A stretch of 64,000 nt of DNA from Streptomyces laurentii (lineage in GTDB: Bacteria; Actinomycetota; Actinomycetes; Streptomycetales; Streptomycetaceae). The translations under genes and the position numbers were made by a program. The notes below the pieces were generated by a model. It did not search any database and was not told the origin of the DNA. It was given only the letters and a program-made list of their open reading frames with translations. Below, piece by piece: positions 17,538 to 26,262 of the stretch. The stretch lies in contig AP017424.1 of NCBI GenBank assembly GCA_002355495.1, positions 6,265,501-6,329,500 on the forward strand, given 5' to 3'. Each line of letters opens with the position of its first letter. The first letter of the stretch is position 1.

Positions 17538-17881
17538 GAGGCGTCCTCCTCGGCTTCGGCCGCGCCCGCCTCCTCGTAGCCGGCCAGGATCGTCCGCACC
17601 AGGCCGGGGAACCGCGCGTCGAGGTCCTCGGAGCGGAGCCGGATCATGCATTTGCGTCCCTCGGCGCGGACGAAGACCACACCGGATTCGCGCAGCAGGC
17701 TCGTGTGGTGGGTGAGTGTCGAGCGTGGCAGGTCCGGGCCGAGATCGAGGCTGTCGACCTCCCCGCGCTCGCTCAGCGCGCGCACCATCGTCAGGCGCAG
17801 GGGCTCACTGAGCGCGAACAGCACGCGTGGGAGCGCGATCTCATCGACGTCGGGATGGTGGTACGTGCGGACCGCGGCCAT
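17534..17881 (-). CDS. ArsR-family winged-helix regulator
   Basis: A 115-residue ArsR/SmtB-type repressor. The core is VLFALSEPLRLTMVRALSER, then LPRSTLTHHTSLLRESGVVF with the recognition helix THHTSLLRESG, and a wing. No CxC metal site is present, so it probably senses an organic ligand. The start is ATG 17881, which has GGAG 7 nt upstream; a GTG at 17914 inside the inverted repeat is less likely. It overlaps the MFS gene by 4 nt. This two-gene layout fits a repressor that controls its own efflux pump. Binding to the 17894-17942 repeat is inferred. Confidence 0.87.
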   Translation of the reverse strand: MAAVRTYHHPDVDEIALPRVLFALSEPLRLTMVRALSERGEVDSLDLGPDLPRSTLTHHTSLLRESGVVFVRAEGRKCMIRLRSEDLDARFPGLVRTILAGYEEAGAAEAEEDAS

Positions 17882-17893
17882 CGCGTCACTCCA

Positions 17894-17942
17894 ATCGTTC
17901 GAGAATTCCCGCACAAATATAGTGCGGGAATTCTCGAACGAT
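17894..17942. promoter_or_regulatory. Perfect 21-bp inverted repeat with AT-rich centre
   Basis: The left arm 17894-17914 and right arm 17922-17942 are exact reverse complements across all 21 bases. They are separated by the 7-nt spacer AAATATA. Each arm contains GAATTC and the inner ends are CGCAC/GTGCG. It lies 13-61 nt upstream of the ArsR start. A long perfect dyad with a melting-prone centre fits a high-affinity operator overlapping a promoter. In RNA it would form a very stable hairpin in the 5' leader. Confidence 0.7.
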
Positions 17943-18153
17943 CAACCCCGGTACCGCCTCCCGCCGGCCTCCGAGACGGGCGAAGGAGGAACAGCGGCCC
18001 AGCCTCTGACGCCGAGAACGACCAGGGCCGGCCGGCGTGGCACACCCGCGTGGACACCGTCCTGGGCGTCGGGACCAGGACGAAGGGGCGTACGCGGTCG
18101 CGGGGCCCCGGACCGGCGGGGCAGGATGCTGTACGTCGAGGAGGAGATCACCC

Positions 18154-19323
18154 ATGACCGAGAGCCCCGCGCCCCGGAGCACCACGCCCGAGGCCGCCGA
18201 GAGCGCCCCCGCCCCCTTCACCGCCGCCGACTACCGGGCCCGGATGGCCCGCGCCGCCGAGTCCGCCGCCGAGGCGGGACTCGCCGGCGTGCTCGTCGCG
18301 CCCGGCCCCGACCTCACGTACCTCACCGGCTACCGGCCCACCGCGATCACCGAACGGCTCACCGTCCTCGTTCTCGTCCCCGGCGGCGATCCCGTCCTCG
18401 TCGTCCCCGCGCTGGAGGCCCCGGACGCGGCGAAGGCCGCCGGCGCCGCCGCGTTCACCGTGCGGGACTGGACCGACGCCAAGGACCCGTACGCCGTCAC
18501 CGCGCCCCTGCTCGACGCCGCCGGGCGCTTCGGCGTCAGCGACAACACCTGGGCCCTGCATCTGCTCGGCCTCCAGCAGGCCCTGCCCGGCACCTCGTAC
18601 GCCTCGCTCACCGAGGCCCTGCCGATGCTCCGCGCCGTCAAGGACCCGCACGAGCTGGCCCGGATCGCCGCCGCCGGGGCCGCCGCCGACGAGACGTACG
18701 GCGAGATCCTGAAGGTCCGTTTCGCCGGCCGTACGGAGAACGACGTCGCCGCCGACCTGGCCGCGCTGCTGCTGGGCTTCGGGCACTCGCAGGTCGACTT
18801 CACCGTCGTCGGCTCCGGCCCGAACGGCGCCAACCCGCACCACGAGGCAGGCGACCGGACGATCGAGCACGGCGACATGGTGGTCCTCGACTTCGGCGGC
18901 CTCAAGCACGGCTACGGCTCCGACACCACCCGTACCGTCCACGTCGGCGAGCCCACCGCCGAGGAGCGGCGCGTCCACGACCTCGTCCGGGAGGCGCAGC
19001 AGGCCGGCTTCGAGGCGGTCCGGACCGGGGCCGCCTGCCAGGACGTGGACCGCGCCGCGCGCAAGGTGATCACGGACGCGGGCTACGGCGAGTACTTCAT
19101 CCACCGCACCGGCCACGGCATCGGAGTCACCACGCACGAACCCCCGTACATGATCGAGGGCGAGGAGCGGCCCGTCGTCCCCGGCATGTGCTTCTCCATC
19201 GAGCCGGGGATCTATCTGCCCGGCCGCTTCGGCGTGCGCATCGAGGACATCGTGACGCTGACGGAGGACGGCACCGGCCGCCGCTTCAACAACACCCCGC
19301 GCGAGATGGCCCTCGTCGAGTAG
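18154..19323 (+). CDS. M24 family Xaa-Pro aminopeptidase-like metallopeptidase
   Basis: A 389-residue cytoplasmic creatinase/prolidase-fold enzyme. The N-terminal domain (about 1-160) is followed by the pita-bread catalytic domain. The five metal ligands are visible in order: Asp in VVLDFGGLKHGYG, Asp in SDTTRTVHVG, His in HRTGHGIG, Glu in SIEPGIYLP and Glu in RIEDIVTL. It should remove N-terminal residues before proline or cleave X-Pro dipeptides, supporting peptide turnover. ATG 18154 has a strong GAGGAGGAG ribosome-binding site. It is divergent from the ArsR gene and convergent with treZ. Confidence 0.9.
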   Translation: MTESPAPRSTTPEAAESAPAPFTAADYRARMARAAESAAEAGLAGVLVAPGPDLTYLTGYRPTAITERLTVLVLVPGGDPVLVVPALEAPDAAKAAGAAAFTVRDWTDAKDPYAVTAPLLDAAGRFGVSDNTWALHLLGLQQALPGTSYASLTEALPMLRAVKDPHELARIAAAGAAADETYGEILKVRFAGRTENDVAADLAALLLGFGHSQVDFTVVGSGPNGANPHHEAGDRTIEHGDMVVLDFGGLKHGYGSDTTRTVHVGEPTAEERRVHDLVREAQQAGFEAVRTGAACQDVDRAARKVITDAGYGEYFIHRTGHGIGVTTHEPPYMIEGEERPVVPGMCFSIEPGIYLPGRFGVRIEDIVTLTEDGTGRRFNNTPREMALVE

Positions 19324-19350
19324 CGGCCGCGCACACGAACGGACCGTCCG

Positions 19351-21114
<1,764 letters not shown>

Positions 21115-21250
21115 CTGACGGTCCCCTCGTCTCGTCGGGGGCGCGCGGCACCGGGGCCGGACCGCCCGCAGGCGACGGCCGGCGGCCCCGGATGACCACA
21201 CGCCCGGTCCCGGGCCATGGCGGTGGGTGGCTACGGAACCATCCTGGCAG

Positions 21251-22366
21251 TCAGGCGCCCTGTCCGCCCGGCACGTCCCGCGCGTCCCACACGTAATCGA
21301 TGGCCCGCTCGAACGTGGCGTAACCGGCCCGGGCGAAGGAACGCGCCATCGGCACGTTGCCGACGTCCGTCCGCGCGCGGATCCGCGGCACGTCCTCGGC
21401 GGCGAGGACACGGGTGCCCTCGGCGAGGATCTCGTCGGCGTAGCCCCGGCCGCGGTGGGCGGGCAGCACACCGAGGTACGCGATGATCGCGTGGTAGTTG
21501 TTGCGTGCGGGCACGACGAAGCCGACGGGTTCGCCGGTGCCGGCGAGCTCCGCGATCCGCCACCACGACTTCGGCGAGGAGTGCTGCGCCAGCTCCTCGT
21601 CGTAGTGCTGCTCGGCGGCCTCGCGCGGGGACAGTCCGGACGCCAGATCGGCCTGCCCGTGGGCGTCCAGGGTGCCCTCCATGACCGGGGTCATGAGCGC
21701 GAGCAGGTCCTCACGGTCCCGTACGGGGCGGAAGGCCAGCCGGCCGGAGGGCGGGGCGATCGGGGACGCCGTCCCGGGGCGCCACTCCAGGCGCAGGCGC
21801 TCCACCAGCCGGCGGGCGCCGGCGGCGGTGAGGACGCCGAAGAGGGTCTCCAGGTACGCGCGGGTCTCCGGCACCTCCCGCCAGTCGGGCGGCATGAAGC
21901 GGCCGTACTCGGGGCGCGGGCCGTCGCCGACGACCGCCGCGCTCGCCGTCTCCAGCAGCCGGAGCCCGATCGCGGCGGCCTCGTCGGCCGGCAGGGCGGG
22001 GTCCAGATCGAAGAAGTCCAGGAACTGCGGCGCTTCCCCGGCCCGGCCGGTCCACCAGCCGATCCGTCCGACCAGCCGCTCGCCGCGCAGCGCCACCCAC
22101 AGCCACTCGGGGCGGCGGCGGCCGGCGGCGAGGTCGTCGGCGAGTTCGTGGTCCAGGACGTAGTCGAGACGGTCGAACAGCTCCAGCTCCTCGGTCCCGG
22201 CGAGCGGCCGGATGACGAGCGGGGCGGACGACGCTGACAGCGCTGACGACTCGGGTGACGTGGGTGACTCGTTCGACTCAGGCGACTCGGGCGAGCCGGA
22301 TGCGTCGGAAGAGCCGGAAGAGCCGGAAGAGCCGAACGAGTCGAGCGCGGTCCTGGATGAGGTCAT
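21251..22366 (-). CDS. GNAT acetyltransferase with Ser-rich N-terminal tail
   Basis: A 371-residue protein. Residues 1-50 are a low-complexity Ser/Gly/Glu tail (SSGSSGSS; PESPESNESPTSPES) encoded by short repeats near 22240-22340. Two GNAT-like halves follow. The first contains LVIRPLAGTEELELFDRLDY and LWVALRGERLVGRIGWW. The C-terminal half contains YLGVLPAHRGRGYADEILAE, whose HRGRGYA loop is the acetyl-CoA site, and GNVPMARSFARAGYATF. The acceptor substrate is unknown. ATG 22366 has a strong GGAGG 8 nt upstream inside the palindrome GGAGGACCTCC, which could fold and modulate initiation. It is divergent from the FHA gene. Confidence 0.85.
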   Translation of the reverse strand: MTSSRTALDSFGSSGSSGSSDASGSPESPESNESPTSPESSALSASSAPLVIRPLAGTEELELFDRLDYVLDHELADDLAAGRRRPEWLWVALRGERLVGRIGWWTGRAGEAPQFLDFFDLDPALPADEAAAIGLRLLETASAAVVGDGPRPEYGRFMPPDWREVPETRAYLETLFGVLTAAGARRLVERLRLEWRPGTASPIAPPSGRLAFRPVRDREDLLALMTPVMEGTLDAHGQADLASGLSPREAAEQHYDEELAQHSSPKSWWRIAELAGTGEPVGFVVPARNNYHAIIAYLGVLPAHRGRGYADEILAEGTRVLAAEDVPRIRARTDVGNVPMARSFARAGYATFERAIDYVWDARDVPGGQGA

Positions 22367-22491
22367 ACGGAGGTCCTCCAAGGGGTCGGAGCGGCCGACC
22401 GTAACAGCGATCCGTCCTGGTGGCACGGGAGTTACGAAGGCGCTGCCGACCCTTCTGGACACCCCGGGGGATTCCGACGGACAATCACGGA

Positions 22492-23058
22492 GTGACGACC
22501 CCCCATCCGTACCCGCTCCCGGCGCCCCCGCCGGACCGCGCCCCCCGGCTCGGCGACGCCGAGCGGGAGCGGGCGCTCGCGGTGCTGCGCGAGGGCGTCG
22601 CACAGGGACGCATCTCCCACGACACCTTCCTCTTCCGCATGGAGCGGGTGCTGGCCGCCCGGCGGTCCGACGAACTCGTCATGCTCACCTCCGACCTCGC
22701 CACCGAGTCGGGCTGGAGCAAGCGGGTGGTGGGCGCGGTCGGCCGCATGTCGGCGTTCACGGCGAAGCTCCGCCTCACCTGGCACGCCGAGCGCCTGCCC
22801 AAGCTCCTGCTCCCGCCGCCCGGACCGTACCCGCTGCGCATCGGCCGCGACCCGGTGAACGGACTGCGGCTCACCCACGAGACCGTCTCCCGGCTGCACG
22901 CCGAACTGTCCTGCCAGGGCGGGGTCTGGGTACTGCGCGACCTCGGCTCCACCAACGGCACCATGGTCAACGGGCGCCGGGTCACGGGCGCGGTGGTGGT
23001 CCGGGCCGGGGACCAGGTGGGGTTCGGACAGGTGGGGTACCAGCTCTCGGGCGACTGA
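22492..23058 (+). CDS. DUF1707 and FHA domain protein
   Basis: A 188-residue cytoplasmic protein starting at GTG 22492. Residues about 18-70 are a DUF1707 helix bundle (RLGDAERERALAVLREGVAQ, HDTFLFRMERVLAARR). Residues about 110-187 are a forkhead-associated phosphopeptide-binding domain with IGRDPVNGLRL, the SRLHAEL motif and LGSTNGTMVNGRRV. FHA domains bind phosphothreonine, so it is probably a target or adaptor for a Ser/Thr protein kinase. No kinase is in the window. This domain pairing is common in Streptomyces. It lies just upstream of the ABC-F leader but is separated by the leader's own promoter-like region. Confidence 0.9.
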   Translation: MTTPHPYPLPAPPPDRAPRLGDAERERALAVLREGVAQGRISHDTFLFRMERVLAARRSDELVMLTSDLATESGWSKRVVGAVGRMSAFTAKLRLTWHAERLPKLLLPPPGPYPLRIGRDPVNGLRLTHETVSRLHAELSCQGGVWVLRDLGSTNGTMVNGRRVTGAVVVRAGDQVGFGQVGYQLSGD

Positions 23059-23125
23059 GCCGGGGCCGGGACCGCCCTTCCGTAAACCGTTGGGGTGCGG
23101 GCGGCTCGTCTTGTTACGGTGGGGG

Positions 23126-23149
23126 ATGGCTTTCCTTTTCTTCGTCTGA
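23126..23149 (+). CDS. Seven-codon leader peptide MAFLFFV upstream of the ABC-F gene
   Basis: ATG GCT TTC CTT TTC TTC GTC TGA forms a complete mini-frame directly after a GGTGGGGG ribosome-binding stretch, 67 nt before the ABC-F start at 23217. The peptide is hydrophobic with three Phe residues. Its codons 1-4 can pair with the ABC-F Shine-Dalgarno region. Short uORFs ahead of antibiotic-resistance ABC-F genes are established sensors of ribosome-stalling drugs (for example vmlR and msrA). Here the role is inferred from sequence alone. Confidence 0.6.
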   Translation: MAFLFFV

Positions 23150-23214
23150 GTCCGGGCACGGCCGCTGCCGCCGTTTCTGCCGCCCGTAGACCCTTCGTAT
23201 GCCCAGGGAAAGCC
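23128..23214 (+). promoter_or_regulatory. Putative translational attenuator of the ABC-F gene
   Basis: Leader bases 23128-23137 (GGCUUUCCUU) can pair with 23205-23214 (AGGGAAAGCC), ten pairs with one G-U. This covers the AGGGAAAG Shine-Dalgarno sequence of the ABC-F gene. A second helix, 23154-23158 (GGGCA) with 23200-23204 (UGCCC), stacks directly on it. A ribosome stalled on the leader peptide would cover 23128-23137 and free the Shine-Dalgarno sequence. No U-tract follows, so control of translation is more likely than of termination. Confidence 0.6.
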
Positions 23215-23216
23215 CC

Positions 23217-24923
23217 ATGCGCGACCGCGCCCCTCTTGCTTCGTCCCTTCCTTCGTCCGCCCTTTCGCCCGTCGCCGCTCCCGCCGGCGTGGCGCAGCTG
23301 TCCGTCAGGGACGTCACCCGGTCCTTCGGCACCCGGACCGTTCTCGACCAGGTCTCCTTCACCGTCCGGCCCGGTGAGAAGGCCGCCGTCGTCGGCGAGA
23401 ACGGCTCCGGCAAGTCCACCCTGCTGCGGCTGCTCGCCGGGGCCGCGACGCCGGACTCCGGGGAGATCGTCGTCCGCTTCCCCGGCGGTACGGGACATCT
23501 CGCCCAGACCCTCGACCTCGCCGCGGACCGCACCGTGCGGGACGCCGTCGACGCCGCCCTGACCGAACTGCGGACCATGGAACGAGAGCTCCGCGCGGCG
23601 GAGGAGTCCCTCACGGACGCCTCGGAGCGCGAACTGGCCGCGTACGGCGACCTGTTGATCGCCTACGAGGAGCGGGGCGGATACGAGGCGGACGCCCGGG
23701 TCGACGCCGCGATGCACGGGCTCGGGCTCGCCCGGATCACCCGCGACCGGCGGATCGGCTCGCTGTCCGGCGGCGAACAGTCGCGGCTCGCGCTCGCCTG
23801 CGTCCTGGCCGCCGCCCCCGAACTGCTGCTCCTGGACGAACCGACGAACCACCTCGACGCGACGGCCGTGCGCTGGCTGGAGGACCACCTGCGCGCGCAC
23901 CGGGGCACGGTCGTCGCGGTCACCCACGACCGCGGCTTCCTGGAGCGCGTCGCCACCACGATCCTCGAGGTCGACCGGGACGAGCGGACCGTGCGCCGGT
24001 ACGGCGACGGCTGGGCCGGATACCGCGCGGCGAAGGCCGCCGCCCGGCGCGGCGCGGAGCAGCGGTACGCGGACTGGGCCGAGGAGGTGACCCGCGTGGA
24101 GGAGCTGCTCGACGCCGTGGGCCGGCGGCTCGCCGGCACCGGCCGTGACCCCCGGCAGGGCTTCGGCAAACACCGGCGGTCCAGCGAGGCGAAGCTCGGC
24201 GGGCAGGTGCGCGCGGTCCGGGAGCGGCTGGCTCAGCTGCGCCGTCATCCGGTGGCGAAGCCTCCGGAGCCGCTCCGATTCGCGGCGGTGCCGGTGGTGG
24301 CGGCGGCGCCGGTGGTGGCGGACGACGGTCACCCGGACCTTCCGGGTGACCTCCTCGCCGTGCTCGACGACGTACGGGTCGGCGACCGGCTGCGTCTGGA
24401 CGGGCCGCTCACGATCGCGCCGGGACAGCGGCTGCTGGTCACGGGGGAGAACGGCGCGGGCAAGACGACGCTGCTGCGCGTCCTCGCGGGGGACCTGGAG
24501 CCGGACACGGGGACGGTGCGCCGCCCTGCCCGCATCGGCTATCTCGCGCAGGAGCTGCCCGCGCGCTCCACCCGGCTCCCCCTGCTCGCCGCGTTCGCGG
24601 CCGGGCGGCCGGGCCCCGCGGACGAGTACGCCGACGGGCTTCTGGCCCTGGGCCTGTTCCGCGAGGAGGACCTGCACGTCCCGGTCGCCCGGCTGTCCGC
24701 GGGCCAGCAGCGGCGGCTGCAGCTCGCGCGCCTGGTGACCCGGCCCGCGGACCTGCTCGTCCTCGACGAGCCGACCAACCACATCGCGCTCGATCTGGTC
24801 GAGGACCTGCAGACCGCGCTCGCGGCGTTTCCAGGGGCGGTGGTCGCGGTGTCGCACGACCGCGGCTTTCGCGCGCGCTTCGGCGGGGAGGAGCTGGAGC
24901 TGCGGTCCGGCCGTAGACGCTGA
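23217..24923 (+). CDS. ABC-F family ATPase, probable ribosome-protection/antibiotic-resistance type
   Basis: A 568-residue soluble protein with two ATP-binding domains and no membrane helices. Domain 1 has Walker A GENGSGKST (about 60-68), signature LSGGEQSR and Walker B LLLLDEPTNHLD. Domain 2 has GENGAGKTT, LSAGQQRR and LLVLDEPTNHI. A charged, helical linker (residues about 270-345, Arg/Ala-rich) lies between them, as in ABC-F proteins that insert a needle into the ribosomal E site. The family displaces macrolides, lincosamides or pleuromutilins, or acts as a translation factor. ATG 23217 is preferred over 23199 because AGGGAAAG sits at the right distance. The leader peptide and sequestered ribosome-binding site upstream argue for inducible resistance. 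Confidence 0.9.
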   Translation: MRDRAPLASSLPSSALSPVAAPAGVAQLSVRDVTRSFGTRTVLDQVSFTVRPGEKAAVVGENGSGKSTLLRLLAGAATPDSGEIVVRFPGGTGHLAQTLDLAADRTVRDAVDAALTELRTMERELRAAEESLTDASERELAAYGDLLIAYEERGGYEADARVDAAMHGLGLARITRDRRIGSLSGGEQSRLALACVLAAAPELLLLDEPTNHLDATAVRWLEDHLRAHRGTVVAVTHDRGFLERVATTILEVDRDERTVRRYGDGWAGYRAAKAAARRGAEQRYADWAEEVTRVEELLDAVGRRLAGTGRDPRQGFGKHRRSSEAKLGGQVRAVRERLAQLRRHPVAKPPEPLRFAAVPVVAAAPVVADDGHPDLPGDLLAVLDDVRVGDRLRLDGPLTIAPGQRLLVTGENGAGKTTLLRVLAGDLEPDTGTVRRPARIGYLAQELPARSTRLPLLAAFAAGRPGPADEYADGLLALGLFREEDLHVPVARLSAGQQRRLQLARLVTRPADLLVLDEPTNHIALDLVEDLQTALAAFPGAVVAVSHDRGFRARFGGEELELRSGRRR

Positions 24924-25069
24924 TCCCCCGTGCCCCCGTGCCCCCGCGTCCCCGCGCGTCTCACCCGTTCGGCCCTGTACCTGCTGCGGGCGGGCGGGGC
25001 CGGTGGTGCTGTGGGGTGATGCGCAGCGCCGACCGGTGAGCGAGAGGGCGAGATGAGCGAGGGGGCGAG

Positions 25070-26170
25070 ATGAGCGAGCAGCAGGCGGGCCGACTGCCGG
25101 ACGGCAGGCCCGAGGGCGCGCCCGACGGCGTACCCGGCGACGTTCCCTGGCGCCGGCCCGACCGGGCGCCCTGGCGGGATCTCTGGGCCGCGTTGCCCGC
25201 CATGGCGCCGGCGTCGGCCCGCCCGAGTCCGGGCCCCGGCGCGGTGCGCCCCAGCGCCCGGCGGGTGGCGCCGAGCCCGCTGGCGCCAGGGGCGGCGCGT
25301 GATCCGTACCGTGCGTACCGCGTGCTGCGCGAGGAGTTCCCGCTCACCCACGACCCGCTGCTGCGGGCCTGGGTGCTCAGCCGGTACGCGGACGTGGCGG
25401 GCGCGCTGACCGACCCCCGGTTCACCCACGGGCACCGGCCCGGCGATCCGCCCTGCGCGCAGACCCACACGGACATCGACGAGGCCGAGCTGCGGGCCGT
25501 CGCGGAACGCACCGCGTTCGTGCTCGCCCACCGTCTCGTCGGCCGGCCGCTGGTCGACCTGGTCGCCGACTTCTGCCGCTGGCTGCCCGCCGGGACGGTC
25601 GCCGCCGCCGTCGGCGTGCCGTACCGCGACATGATGCGCCTGGTCCGCGGCCGGGCCGCCTCCGCGCTCGCCGGTCAGTGCACGGGGCAGATCGCCGTGC
25701 GGGAGAAGGCCCTGGCCGGGTTCCTCGCGGACGTCCTGAGCGATCCCGAGCAGGCCGCGGCGCTCCGCGACGCGCCGTCGGAGCTCGTCGCGCGGGCCTG
25801 GGCCGAGTCGCTGCGGCGCGAGCCGCCGGTGCAGATCGTGCTGCGCCGCACGCGCGGCGAGATCCCGGTCAGCGGCGGGGTGCTGCCGTCCGGGGTGCCC
25901 GTCGCCCTGCTGCTCGGCGCGGCCGGCCGCGACCCGGAGCGGTTCCGGGAACCGGACCGGTTCGACCCCGGACGCGACGACCCCGCGCAGCTGACGTACG
26001 GCGGCGGGCCGTGCCCCGCCGTCACCCTCGCCGCCCTGGAGGCCGAGTACGCGCTGCGCGCGCTGTTCGCGGCGATGCCCCGGCTCCGGCTCGCCGACGG
26101 CTTCCGGCCACGGCGCACCGGCGTCGTCACCCGCGCGCCCCGGAGCCTCGTCGTCCGCCCGGGCGGGTGA
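25070..26170 (+). CDS. Cytochrome P450-like protein, short and lacking key motifs
   Basis: A 366-residue protein, about 30-40 residues shorter than usual bacterial P450s. The P450 pattern is visible in DPYRAYRVLREEFPLTHDPL, SRYADVAGALTDPRF, ESLRREPPVQIVLR (K-helix ExxR), RDPERFREPDRFDPGR and the haem loop. The I-helix AGxxT oxygen-activation motif cannot be found: the sequence passes from GFLADVLSDPEQAAALRDAP straight to the K-helix. The haem loop YGGGPCPAVTLAALE lacks two residues and the His before Cys. It may be a P450 with altered chemistry or a haem-binding non-enzyme. ATG 25070 is preceded by GAGGGGGCGAG. A Pro/Ala-rich N-tail of about 75 residues precedes the fold. Confidence 0.75.
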   Translation: MSEQQAGRLPDGRPEGAPDGVPGDVPWRRPDRAPWRDLWAALPAMAPASARPSPGPGAVRPSARRVAPSPLAPGAARDPYRAYRVLREEFPLTHDPLLRAWVLSRYADVAGALTDPRFTHGHRPGDPPCAQTHTDIDEAELRAVAERTAFVLAHRLVGRPLVDLVADFCRWLPAGTVAAAVGVPYRDMMRLVRGRAASALAGQCTGQIAVREKALAGFLADVLSDPEQAAALRDAPSELVARAWAESLRREPPVQIVLRRTRGEIPVSGGVLPSGVPVALLLGAAGRDPERFREPDRFDPGRDDPAQLTYGGGPCPAVTLAALEAEYALRALFAAMPRLRLADGFRPRRTGVVTRAPRSLVVRPGG

Positions 26171-26262
26171 TCCGGGGCAGGTGACCGGCCGGGTGGCGGG
26201 GCCCGTACCACCGCGGCGAAATCCGTGTGCGGTGAGGCGTGGGGGTTTGCGAGCATGCGTCC

